Source of the DNA: Prionace glauca
Taxonomy: Eukaryota > Chordata > Chondrichthyes > Carcharhiniformes > Carcharhinidae
Assembly: GCA_037974335.1 (NCBI GenBank)
Contig: CM075760.1
Coordinates: 23,421,538-23,485,537, forward strand
Length of the DNA stretch: 64,000 bases
Direction: 5' to 3'
In this document: positions 52,137 to 61,086 of the stretch, in pieces
How positions within the stretch are numbered: the first letter of the stretch is position 1
Layout of the letters: every line of letters starts with the position of its first letter
Program-made: the position numbers and the translations under genes
The notes under the pieces: generated by a model
The model's database searches: none
What the model saw: only the letters and a program-made list of their open reading frames with translations
What the model was told of the DNA's origin: nothing

Positions 52137-53458
52137 TCAATAGCGAGGCATCTTGAGAGGAATTGCTTGATAGAGCAGACGCAGCACGGTTTCGTTAAAG
52201 GGAAGTCGTGTCTGACAAATTTACTGGAGTTCTATGAGGATGTCTCTAGGGTGGTGGATAGAGGAGAGCCGGTGGATGTGGTCTTTCTTGATTTTCAGAA
52301 GGCGTTTGACAAGGTACCTCACAAGAGGTTATTGCAGAAGGTCAGGGGACATGGAGTTGGGGGTAGGGTGTTAGCGTGGATAGAGGATTGGTTGTCAAAT
52401 AGGAGGCAGAGAATGGGGGTCAATGGGTGCTATTCGGATTGGCGGATGGTGAGTAGTGGAATGCCCCAGGGGTCGGTGCTGGGGCCTCAGCTATTTACCA
52501 TTTATATAGATGATCTGGAGGAGGGAACCGAGTGTAGGGTGTTGAAATTTGCTGATGACACCAAGATTGGGGGAATGGCAAATTGTGCGGAGGGTGTGGA
52601 GAGTCTACAGAAGGATCTAGATAGGCTGGGCGAATGGGCCAGGAAATGGCAAATGGAATTTAATGTTGGCAAGTGCGAGGTGGTCCACTTTGGAAGGAAT
52701 AATGGTAGGAAGGGTTGTTACTTACGTGGCGAAAGACTGCAGCAGGCGACGGTGCAGAGGGACCTTGGGGTCCTTGTGCATGAGTCGCAAAAACCCAGCT
52801 TGCAGGTGCAGCAGGTGGTCAGGAAGGCGAATGGGATGCTGGCCTTCATAGCAAGGGGGATTGAATATAGAAGTAGGGAGGTCTTGCTGCGGCTGTATAG
52901 GGCATTGGTGAGGCCGCAGCTGGAGTACTGTGTGCAGTTCTGGGCGCCGTAATTACGCAAGGATATTTTAGCCTTGGAGGGAGTGCAGAGGAGGTTTACT
53001 AGGCTGATGCCGGAGTTGAGGGTGTTGAGCTGTGAGGAGAGGCTGAATAAATTAGGCTTGCACTCGTTAGAGTTTAGAAGAATGAGGGGAGATCTCATTG
53101 AGACATATAAGATGATGAATGGGATGGATAGGATAGAGGTGGAGAGACTCTTCCCGCTCAGAAAGGATAGTAGGACTCGGGGGCACAGCCTCAAGATAAA
53201 GGGTTTAGAACTGAGCTGAGGAGGAACTTCTTCACTCAAAGGGTGGTGAATCTCTGGAATTCTCTGCCCGTTGAAGTGGTGGAGGCTACCTCGCTAAATA
53301 TTTTTAAGACGCGGGTTGATGGGTTTTTGATGAGAGAGGGGATTAAGGGTTATGGGGAGAGGGCGGGAATGTGGACAGATCAGCCATGATCTTATTGAAT
53401 GGCGGGGCAGGCTCGAAGGGCTAGATGGCCTACTCCTGCTCCTATTTCTTATGTTCTT
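52137..53458 (+). mobile_element. CR1-gamma LINE, 3' segment
   Basis: Resumes gamma ORF2 with [57 protein letters not shown] and catalytic FADD. A stop at 52950-52952 (TAA in GCGCCGTAATTACG, where the 32-kb copy has GCACCT) and small gaps later break the C-terminus. The tail ends TCCTATTTCTTATGTTCTTA. Confidence 0.87.
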
Positions 53459-53461
53459 AAG

Positions 53462-54130
53462 AAATGTCAGTCAGTCGGGTTAAGTGCTGCACTTGTGTGA
53501 TGTGGGAGGTCTGTGATGCTTCCAGCATCACTACATCAACAGGAAGTGCACCCAATTGCAGCTCCTTTCGGACCGCATGGATAGGTTGGAGCAGCAGTTG
53601 GATGCATTTAGGAGCATGAAAGTGTCACAGTTAGGAGCTTTAGAGACATGGTCACACTCAAGGTGCAGGCAGATAGATGGGTGAGTGCTAAAAGGGGCAG
53701 GCAGTGAATACAAGAATCCCCTGTGGTCATCTCCTTCTCTAACAAATATACCATTTGGATTCTATTGGGAAGGGGTATAGCTTATCAGGGGATAAATACA
53801 GCAGCCAGAGACCTGGCACCACGGCTGGCTTTGTTGTTAAGCAGTGAGATATAAAGATCACTAGAGCTATAGTTATAAGGGTCTCTATAGTTAGGGGTGC
53901 AGATAGGTGCTTCTGTGGATATGAAAGAGACTCCAGGACGTTGTGTTGCCTCCCTGATGTCAGGGTCCAGGAAGTCTCTAAAAGGACAGAAAGCATTCTG
54001 AAACGAGAGGGTGAACAGCCAGTGGTCATAGTACATATTGGTACAAAGGTAGGATGAGGTCCTACAACAGCAGTTAAGGGAGTTAGGTAGAAAGTTAAAA
54101 AGCAAGACCTCTTCGGTTGTAATCACAGGA
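53462..54130 (+). mobile_element. CR1 ORF1-like fragment (coiled coil and esterase-like region)
   Basis: The reading gives CDASSI..RKCTQLQLL, then SDRMDRLEQQLDAFRSMKV (a short coiled coil) near 53515-53625, and EGEQPVVIVHIGTKVG near 54010-54050. The latter resembles the VVHVGTND block of the SGNH-esterase domain in CR1 ORF1 proteins. It has stops and is only part of an ORF1. Such 5' regions are rare because LINE copies are mostly 5'-truncated. Confidence 0.5.
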
Positions 54131-55122
54131 TTGCTCCCTGTGCCACCTATCCACTGTCATCCCTTTAAGTAACTCTCCCCAATCTATCAAGGCCAACTCA
54201 TGCCATTCGTCAGCCCACTGGCCCAATTGATCAAGATCTCATTGCAATCCTAGTTAACCTTCTTCACTGTCCACTATGCTAGCAATCTTGGTGTCATCTG
54301 CAGACTTACTAACCATGCCTTCTACATTCTCATCCAAATAATTAATATAAATGACAAATAACAGTGGACCCAATACTGATCCCTGAGGCACACTGCTGGT
54401 CACAGAGTTCCAATCTGAGAAACAACATCCACTCTCTGGCTTTTGTCATCAAGCCAGTTTTGAATCCATTTAGCTACCTCATCGTGAATCCCGTGAGATT
54501 TAACCTTGTGCAACAGCCTCCCATGCAGTACCATGTCGAAGGCCTTGCTGAAGTCCTTTCGATCCGTACAGATGCTGCCAGATCTGCTGAGATTTTCCAG
54601 CATTTTCTCTTTTGGCTTGCTAAAGTCCAGGTTGACAATATCAACTGCATTGCCCTCATCAACCTTCTTGTTTACCCCTTCAAAAAACTCAATCAAATCT
54701 GTGAGATGCTCACAAAGCCATGCTGACTGTCCCTAATCAGTCCCTGCATTTTTAAATGCCTATGGATCCTGTCTCAAAATATCTTCTAATAGCTTACCCA
54801 CTACAGATGAAAGGCTCACTGGCCTGTAGTTCCCAGGCTTTTCCCTGCAGCCCTTTTTAAACAAAGGCACAACATTTGCTACCCTCGAAACTTCAGGCAC
54901 CTCGCCTGTGATTATTGATGATCCAAATATCATTGCTAGGGAACCCACAATTTCCTGCCTAGCCTCCCATAATGTCCTGGGATACTCTTCATCATGTCCA
55001 GGGGATTTATCTGCCTTGATGTGCTTTAAGCCATCCAGCACCACCTCCTTTGTTATATGTACACTCCTCAAGACATCACTATTTATTTCCTCAAGTTCCC
55101 TAACATCCATGCACATTGACAG
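54131..55122 (-). mobile_element. Older CR1 copy, antisense, region around the start of the reverse transcriptase
   Basis: On the minus strand: VRELEEINSDVLRSVHITKE, HIKADKSPGHDEEYPRTLWE and NYRPVSLSSVVGKLLED (55120-54770), then NLIEFFEGVNKKVDEG and DFSKAFDMVLHGRLLHKV (54700-54510). A short repeat interrupts the DFSKAFD block. Confidence 0.7.
54557..54622 (+). repeat. Short interspersed repeat with target-site duplication
   Basis: ACAGATGCTGCCAGATCTGC and TGAGATTTTCCAGCATTTTC, about 60-65 bp, flanked by TTGCTGAAGTCC and TTGCTAAAGTCC, a 12-bp duplication with one change. It is inserted in the CR1 reverse transcriptase sequence. Confidence 0.7.
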
Positions 55123-55124
55123 CA

Positions 55125-55197
55125 ATTTCTGTAGTGTAGTGGTTATCATGTTCGCTTCCCACACAGTAAGTCCTCGGTTCAAACCCGAGTAAAAAAA
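55125..55197 (+). tRNA. tRNA-Val-like sequence, probably a pseudogene
   Basis: TTTCTGTAGTGTAGTGGTTA, TCATGTTCGCTT and a T arm CTCGGTTCAAACCCGAG closely follow vertebrate tRNA-Val. The anticodon loop (TTCCCACAC) is disturbed. The 3' acceptor side is replaced by an A run, so it will not pair with the 5' end. A retrotransposed tRNA copy at the seam of two CR1 pieces is the likely explanation. Confidence 0.55.
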
Positions 55198-55199
55198 AA

Positions 55200-56225
55200 A
55201 CTTTCATCTCGTAATTTTAGGCCAGTGAGTCTTACTTCGGTGGTCAGTAAGTTAATGGAAAAGGGCCTGAGGGATAGCATTTATGACCATTTGGAAAGAT
55301 GCAGCTTAATCTGGGATGGTCAGCACGGATTTGTGAGGAGTAAGTCTTGCCTCACAAATTTGATTGAATTCTTTGAGTAGGTAACTAAGTGTGTGCACGA
55401 AGGTAGAGCATTTGGTGTTGTGTACACGTATTTTAGTAACGCATTTGATAAGGTTCCCCATGGTAGACTCATGAAGAAAATAGGGAGGTGTGGGATAGAA
55501 GAAAATTTGCCAGTTGGATAAGTAACTGGCTATCTCATAGAAGACAGAGGGTGGTGGAGGGAAAATATTCAGACTGGAGGCCAGTTACCAGCTGTATACC
55601 ACAGGGAACAGTGCTGGGTCCTCTGCTATTTGTGATTTTTATCAATGACTTGAAAGAGGGGGCTGAAGGGTGGGTTAGTAAATTTGCTGATGACACCAAG
55701 ATTGGTGGAGTAGTGGATGAGGTGGAGGGCTCTTGCAGGCTGCAAAGAGACGTTGATAGGATGCAGAGCTGGGCTGAGGTGCGAGATGATTCATTTTGTT
55801 AGGACAAATTTGAATTTGGATTACAGAGTCAACAGCAGGGTTCTGAGGAATATGGAGGAACAAAGATATTTTGGGGGTCATATCCACAGATCTTGGTGTT
55901 CATATCCACTCAAGTGGATAGAGCTGTGAAGAAGGCCAATAGTGTGTCAGTGTTTATTAACAGGGGGTTTGAGTTTAAGAGCTGTGGGGTTATGTTGCAA
56001 CTATACAGGACCTTGGTAAGACCACATTTGGAATATTGTATTCAATTCTGGTCACCTCACTATAAGAAGGATGTGGAAGCATTGGAGAGAGTGCAGAGGA
56101 GATTTACCAAGAAGCTGCCTGCTTTGGAGGATAGGTCTTATGAGGAAAGGTTGAGGGAGCAGGTACTTTTCTCTTTAGAGCGGAAGAGGATGAGAGGCAA
56201 CTTAAAGAAATTTATAAGATCCTGT
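55200..56225 (+). mobile_element. CR1 copy, reverse transcriptase, 3' end cut off
   Basis: Readable blocks: PVSLTSVVSKLMEKGLRDSI, then [40 protein letters not shown], catalytic FADD (about 55690), LEYCIQFWSPHYKKDVEALE and SLERKRMRGNLKKF. Some frame breaks. The copy stops at about 56225 without tail, directly against ZF-family sequence, which suggests a deletion. Confidence 0.7.
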
Positions 56226-56227
56226 AA

Positions 56228-56636
56228 GAGAGTTTTACAAAAATAATCAGTGTCAGTACAGGATAGAAATTCAGAACAGGTAATTGTAATTTCTATGGAA
56301 CATTCTTTCCTCTCTCATTCCCCAAAAATTGTAAGTCTCCACCCCACACACCCTCCCTCCATTCTCATTCTGCTGTATCTAATATTCACCCTCCTGAAGG
56401 TGATGATTGAGGCTGATTGACAGATCCATGCTTCCTGTCCTGGAGGCACATAGCTGAAAATCTCCATACAGGCTGTCATACAGATATACATCTATATGAC
56501 TCGACTAAAATTGTGTGGAATATACAGACTGGATCCACTTCCTTTCCCTTCAGTTGCTGCAAGTCCCCAATTTCCCCCAGAATGAGAAAAGAAATGAAAA
56601 GTGGAAAACATTGATTTCCTCCCAAATGTTCCCCCT
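56228..56636 (-). pseudogene. Leftward ZF partner gene, array lost
   Basis: On the minus strand, leaving promoter P8: first-exon end near 56620 with GGGAGG in place of the GTGAGT donor, the upstream exon near 56400-56475, intron text (TTCCATAGAAATTACAATTA) and an acceptor-like stretch near 56235. Then CR1 begins. It is the duplicate of the relic at 10.14-10.69 kb, including the changed donor. Confidence 0.6.
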
Positions 56637-56990
56637 CAGATGGGTTGCATGGTAGCACAGGGGTTAGCATTGCTGCTTCATAGCTCCAGGGATATGGGTT
56701 TGATTCCCGGCTTGGGTCACTGTCCGTGTGGAGTTTGCACATTCTCCTTGTCTCTGCGAGGGTTTCCTTCGGGTGCTCCTGTTTCCTCCAACAGTCCAAA
56801 GATGTTCAGGTTAGGTTGATTGGCCATGCTAACGATTGCCCCTTAGAGTCCTGAGATGCATAGGTTAGAGGGATTAGCGGATAAATATGTAGGGATAAAG
56901 GGGTAGGGCCTGGGTGGGATTGTGGTCAGTGCAGACTCGATGGGCCGAAGGACCTCTTTCTGCACTGAAGGGAGTCTATGATTCTTTGTT
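56637..56990 (+). mobile_element. Type-A SINE inside a ZF promoter region
   Basis: Head GGTAGCACAGGGGTTAGCAT, B box GTTTGATTCCCGGC, full body, and tail ATGGGCCGAAGGACCTCTTT with AGTCTATGATTC. P2, the duplicate promoter, lacks it at the same place, so it came after the duplication. Confidence 0.85.
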
Positions 56991-56999
56991 GTAGAGAGG

Positions 57000-57425
57000 A
57001 AGCTTTACTCTGAAGCTCATTGGCGAACATCGGGAGCCCCGAATTAAATCAGCCAATAGGAATCACTCTGCTCCGCGGTGACGTCTCCGGATTCCAATGC
57101 GCAGGCGCGCGGACCCGGGAGCCCCGCCCCCACCCGTTGTTCCCCTTCTCCTCCTCGAGCCAAGGTTTCCAGACAAGCGGCTGGCGGCTCCGGCCAGAGC
57201 GAGGAGCCGCTTGCTGATCTCCCCTCCCCCCGGCCCAGGAGTGCGCATGTCCAAGGGAGAGGGCAACCTGCGCATGTGCGGGGCTGTTCCCACCCTCCGT
57301 GACCAGCGAGCTGAGATAGGAGAGTTGGAGGACCGGAAGAACTCTGGTCCTCCAGCCAATCAGAGCATGGGCTCTGTGTGAATGAAGATTGAGCTTCAGA
57401 AAACTTGCTGCTGTCTCCAACATTT
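57000..57425. promoter_or_regulatory. Divergent CpG-rich promoter P8 and first exon of ZF-8
   Basis: Colinear with P2: AGCCAATAGGAATC, a CRE half site TGACGTCT near 57079, GGCGCGCGGACCCGGGAGCC, NRF1-like GCGCATG words, family dyad and CCAAT box (57355). The rightward first exon ends at 57425 (CAACATTT with donor GTGAGTAAAA). Confidence 0.7.
57326..57354. promoter_or_regulatory. Family promoter dyad in P8
   Basis: Perfect TGGAGGACC and GGTCCTCCA with an 11-bp spacer and central ACCGGAAG, directly before CCAATCAG. Confidence 0.65.
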
Positions 57426-57539
57426 GTGAGTAAAATACTTTCCTTCCCCCACCCCCTTTCCATTTCTTATTATTTCCAGTTCTGTAATATATTACTGTAG
57501 CCACATTATATATTTCCAGTCATAAAGTCATTGCAGCAC

Positions 57540-57754
57540 AGGAGTCTATTGGGCAACTCGAGTCATGGAATCCCTGCAGTGCAGAAGGGGGCCTTTCGGC
57601 CCATCAAGTCTGCACTGACTCTCCAACAGAGCATTCTTCAGAGACTCTCTCCCTGTAGTACGACGGATTTATCCTGCTAATCCCCCAACCCACACATCCT
57701 GGGACACTAAGTGGCAATTGAGCATGGCTAATCAACCTAACCTGTACATCTTAT
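57540..57754 (-). mobile_element. Type-A SINE, 3' part only
   Basis: AATCCCTGCAGTGCAGAAGG, GGGCCTTTCGGCCCATCAAG and CTAATCAACCTAACCTGTAC in reverse orientation. It is cut where a Penelope-like piece begins. Confidence 0.7.
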
Positions 57755-57862
57755 GGACAGTAAGAAGTCTCACAATACCAGGTTAAAGTCCAACAGGTTT
57801 ATTTGATAGAACGAGTTTTCGGAGCACTGCTCCCACCCCAGTCCAACCTCAACATCTCCACA
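57755..57862. mobile_element. Rearranged Penelope-like copy
   Basis: AGTAAGAAGTCTCACAATAC and CCAGGTTAAAGTCCAACAGG in reverse orientation are followed by CCCAGTCCAACCTCAACATC in forward orientation. The element end appears twice, head to head, as in the palindromic copies. A further old repeat, perhaps an antisense CR1 3' end, follows to about 58085. Confidence 0.55.
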
Positions 57863-58170
57863 TCACCTTATAGACCGCAGATTGATTCTTTGCAGAACGA
57901 ACCAATCAGTCCTTTTCTTTCCCTCTATCAACATTCCTCTACAAGTTTTATTTCCTTCAAGCGCCCACCCAATTTCATTTTGAAATTATTGAACATCTTC
58001 TGTTTCACCATCCTCATAGGCAGCGAGTTCTAGATTTGTGCTCTGCCGACCTAGATATTAATCTTCCTCAAATCCCCGTTCTACCACTACTCAAGTAATA
58101 ATGTCCTGTATATTATACTTTTATCCAGTATTATAGACATCTGACTGGCAGCCTGCATGGAGATTTTCAG

Positions 58171-58240
58171 CTCTCTGTGTCCAGGACAGGAAACAGTGAG
58201 CATGGGTCTGTCAATCGGCACCTTCAGGAGAATTGGGAGG
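58171..58240 (+). other. Putative second exon of ZF-8
   Basis: Acceptor GAGATTTTCAG ends at 58170 and a donor-like GGGAGG/GTGAAC lies at 58241. The segment is conserved at 5.73 kb, 12.2 kb, and on the minus strand at 10.5 and 56.45 kb. It contains ATGGGTCTG near 58202, but a stop follows soon after any splice to 58411, so it is probably 5' UTR. Confidence 0.4.
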
Positions 58241-58410
58241 GTGAACATTCGATACAGCAGAATGAGAATGGAGGGAGAGTGTTTGGAATGGAGATTTACA
58301 ACTTTTGTGGAATGAGAGAGGAAAGAATGTGCCATAGAAAACTAGAATTGTCTGTCCTGAATTTCTATTCTGTACTGACACTGATGATATTTGTGAACTC
58401 CTTTTACAGG

Positions 58411-58770
58411 ATATCAGAAGATGAGGATTTACAGACAGAAATCTCAAAGCAAACGTCACATCAACATCTGACAGAGTCACTCAATTCGCTGGGACCTCAA
58501 TATCATCGACTCTTGAATCTAGAAGGAGAAATGTTTCACTGTTCTATCTGCTTAAGGAGATTTTAAGCATCAGTGTGACTGGAAAAGCATCAAGACACAT
58601 ACACACAGTTGAGTGAGAGTGTTCCAGTGCACTGAGTACAGAAAGAACTTTAACCAGTTACACAGCCTGAAAATACATCGCAGCATTCACAGTGGGGAGA
58701 GACAGTACCCGTGATCTGTGTGAGATTTAACTGATTGTTTAACCTGGAGAGTTACAAGGACACCTGCACC
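58411..58770 (+). other. 5' part of the ZF-8 terminal exon, with ghost finger
   Basis: Acceptor AACTCCTTTTACAG ends at 58410 and the exon starts GATATCAGAAGATG. A 50-residue open stretch (EDEDLQTEISKQTSHQH..) ends at a stop near 58565. An eroded finger (TTCCAGTGCACTGAGTAC, GAACTTTAACCAGTTACACA) follows at 58621-58700. Translation most likely begins at 58771. Confidence 0.55.
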
Positions 58771-59532
58771 ATGGAGAAACCATGGAGATGTGGGGACTGT
58801 GGGAGAGGATTCAGTTTTCCGTCTCAGCTGGAAATTCATCAGCGCAGTCACTCTGGGGAGAGACCGTTCACCTGCTCTGTGTGTGGGAAGGGATACACTC
58901 AGATAATTGATTTACAGAGACACCAGCGAGTTCACACTGGGGAGAGGCCATTCAAATGCTCTGTGTGTGGGAAAGGATTCACTCGGTTATCCAGTCTGCA
59001 GAGACACCATCGATTTCACACTGGGGAGAGACCTTTCATCTGCTCTGTATGTGGGAAGGGATTCACTCAGTTAGTTGATTTGCAGAGCCATCAGCGAGTT
59101 CACACTGGGGAGAGGCCGTTCACTTGCTCTGTGTGTGGGAAAGGATTCAGTGTGGCATCAGGTCTGCGGAGACACCAGTTAGTTCACACTGGGGAGAGGC
59201 CGTTCACTTGCCCAGTGTGTGGGAAAGATTTCAGTCAGTTGCCCTACTTGCTGAGGCACAATGTCATTCACACCCAGGAGAGACCCTTTAAATGCTCCGA
59301 CTGTGGGAGGGATTTCAAAAGCTCTCAGCTAATGATGTCCCACCAGCGAGTTCACACTGAGGAGAGACCGTTCAGCTGCTCTCACTGCACAAAGAGATTC
59401 AGATCATCATCTGCCCTGCGGACACACCAGCGAGTTCACACTGGGGAGAGACCGTTCTCCTGCACCGTGTGTGGGAAGGGATTCACTCAGTCATCCCGAC
59501 TGCAGAAACACCAGCAAGTTCACAACTCATAG
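58771..59532 (+). CDS. ZF-8: 9-finger C2H2 zinc-finger protein with a transposon-supplied stop
   Basis: Predicted 253-aa protein starting at ATG 58771 (GCACCATGG; MEKPWRCGDCGRGF). Nine fingers with all zinc ligands. Helix residues (-1, 2, 3, 6): FSQI, QIDR, RSSR, QVDS, VSGR, QPYR, SQLS, SSAT, QSRK. Finger 7 (FKCSDCGRDFK) and finger 8 ([11 protein letters not shown]) with TQERP and TEERP linkers match units of ZF-2, its closest relative. The array ends HQQVHNS with TAG. In the paralogs the same place reads VHK and TAA or TGA. Here the last codons and stop come from the end of an antisense CR1 element (TCATAGAGTCGTACAGTACA). The protein is otherwise intact and probably functional. Promoter P8 and first exon are 1.3 kb upstream. 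Confidence 0.9.
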   Translation: MEKPWRCGDCGRGFSFPSQLEIHQRSHSGERPFTCSVCGKGYTQIIDLQRHQRVHTGERPFKCSVCGKGFTRLSSLQRHHRFHTGERPFICSVCGKGFTQLVDLQSHQRVHTGERPFTCSVCGKGFSVASGLRRHQLVHTGERPFTCPVCGKDFSQLPYLLRHNVIHTQERPFKCSDCGRDFKSSQLMMSHQRVHTEERPFSCSHCTKRFRSSSALRTHQRVHTGERPFSCTVCGKGFTQSSRLQKHQQVHNS

Positions 59533-60060
59533 AGTCGTACAGTACAGAAGAGGCCTTTCAGCCCATCGAGTCTGCACTGACAAAACTATACTAAATTTAC
59601 ACTAATCCATTTTCCAGCACTTGGCTGATGGTTTTGAACTGTCAAAACATTCCAGTGCTCATCCATGTGCTTTTTAAAGGTTGTGAGGTTTTCTGCCTCT
59701 ACTACCTTCCCAGACAGTGAATTCCAGACTCCCACCACCCTCTGGGTGAAAACATTTATCTTCAAATCTCCCAAAACCTCCTGTCTCTCACCTTAAAATG
59801 ATGCCACCTCATTATTGATCCTTCAAATAAGGGATACTCATTATTGATCCTTCAAATAAGCTGCTTCCTATCCACCCTGACCATACCCCTCATAATCTTG
59901 TACACCTCAATCATGTCCCCCCTCGGCCTTCTCTGCTCTAAAGAAAACAACCCAAGCCTATCAAGTCTCTCCTTATAGCTCAGCTGCTCCATCCCAGGCA
60001 ACATCCTGGTGAACCTCCTCTGAATCCCCTCCAGTGCAATCACATTCATCCTACGGTGAG
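59527..60060 (-). mobile_element. Antisense CR1 3' end inserted at the ZF-8 stop
   Basis: The minus strand encodes the ORF2 C-terminus in two frames (ALEGIQRRFTRMLPGMEQLS near 60030; QRVVGVWNSLSGKVVEAEN near 59745). The 3' tail (forward AGAAGAGGCCTTTCAGCCCA) reaches the last codons of ZF-8. A short tandem duplication (CTCATTATTGATCCTTCAAA) is at about 59809-59861. Confidence 0.7.
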
Positions 60061-60089
60061 GCGATCAGTACGAGTGCAAACTGGGGTCA

Positions 60090-60290
60090 AGTAGGACTGC
60101 ATCATCGCATCAACATCCATCCCCACCTTCCCCGCAACAACACTCCACCCCAGCACCATGAAGCTTCCCGCTGGAGTTGAGCTCATCTACTGGACCAGTG
60201 GGAAGCTTTCAATGTCCCACCCCTCCAGGCCAGAACCAAGACCAGCCCAATCTCAGTCATCAGGCTGCGGTATGCAGACTCTGTCGGGGG
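60090..60290 (+). mobile_element. Unassigned LINE, left part
   Basis: The frame reads GVELIYWTSGKLSM, then SRPEPRPAQSQSSGCGMQTL against a likely RLRYAD(S) catalytic block near 60265-60285. The continuation is found at 61087, so the two repeats between are later insertions. Confidence 0.5.
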
Positions 60291-60642
60291 GGTACTGCTG
60301 GCCTAGTATTATCACTAGACTATTAATCCAAAAACTCAGCTAATGTTCTGGAGACCTGGGTTCGAATCCCACCACGGCTGATGGTGGAACTTGAAATCAA
60401 TAAAAAAAATTAAGAACCTACTGATGACCATGAAACCATTGTCGATTGTTGTAAAAACCCATCTGATTCATTAATGTCCTTTAGAGAAGCAAATCTGCTG
60501 TCCTTCATTGGTCTGGCCTACATATGACTCCAGAGCCACAGTGATGTGGCTAACTCTCAAATGCCCTGAGGCAACTAGGGATGGGCAATAAATGCTGGCC
60601 AGCCAGCGATGCCCATGTCCCATAAATTAAATTTAAAAATGC
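60290..60642 (+). mobile_element. tRNA-headed SINE, third type
   Basis: A-box-like TAGTATTATCACTAGACTAT, B box GGTTCGAATCCC near 60359, body with TAAAAACCCATCTGATTCAT and GACTCCAGAGCCACAGTGAT, and the tail GGGATGGGCAATAAATGCTG. Body pieces also lie in the introns of ZF-4 (25.3 kb) and ZF-6 (40.85 kb). Confidence 0.65.
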
Positions 60643-60644
60643 CT

Positions 60645-61005
60645 ATTTGATTTGATTTATTATTGTCACGTGTATTAGTTTACAGTGAAAAGTATTGTTT
60701 CTTACGCTACACAGACAGCATACTGTACAAAGGGAAGGAGAGAGTGCAGTATGTTACAGTCAGAGGTGTATGTGTTAGGTCCACTCAAAAGTCTGATGGC
60801 AGCATGCAAGAAGCTGTTTTTGAGTCAGTTGGTACATATCCTCAGACTTTTGTCTCTTTTTGTCAATGGACGAAGATGGAAGCGAGAATGTCCTGGGTGC
60901 GTGGGGGTACTTAATGATGGCTGCTTTTCCAAGGCAGTGGGAGACTGGTTTGAGTGAGGGATTGGGCTTTGTTCACAATCTGAGTGTGTCTGTGAGCACA
61001 CTGTG
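60645..61005 (-). mobile_element. 3' end of a second LINE-like family
   Basis: Same family as 18960-19342, here antisense: TTGATTTGATTTATTATTGT, GTGAAAAGTATTGTTTCTTA, AAAAGTCTGATGGCAGCATG. Confidence 0.5.
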
Positions 61006-61009
61006 GTTG

Positions 61010-61085
61010 ATCTAGCGGATTTTCACAGTAACTTTATTGTAGCATTAACGTAAGCCTATTTGTGACAGCAATAAACAAGGTTAAA
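61010..61085 (+). mobile_element. Type-B SINE tail only
   Basis: GGATTTTCACAGTAACTTTA and GTAAGCCTATTTGTGACAGC with no head or body: a strongly truncated copy. Confidence 0.6.
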
Positions 61086-61086
61086 C

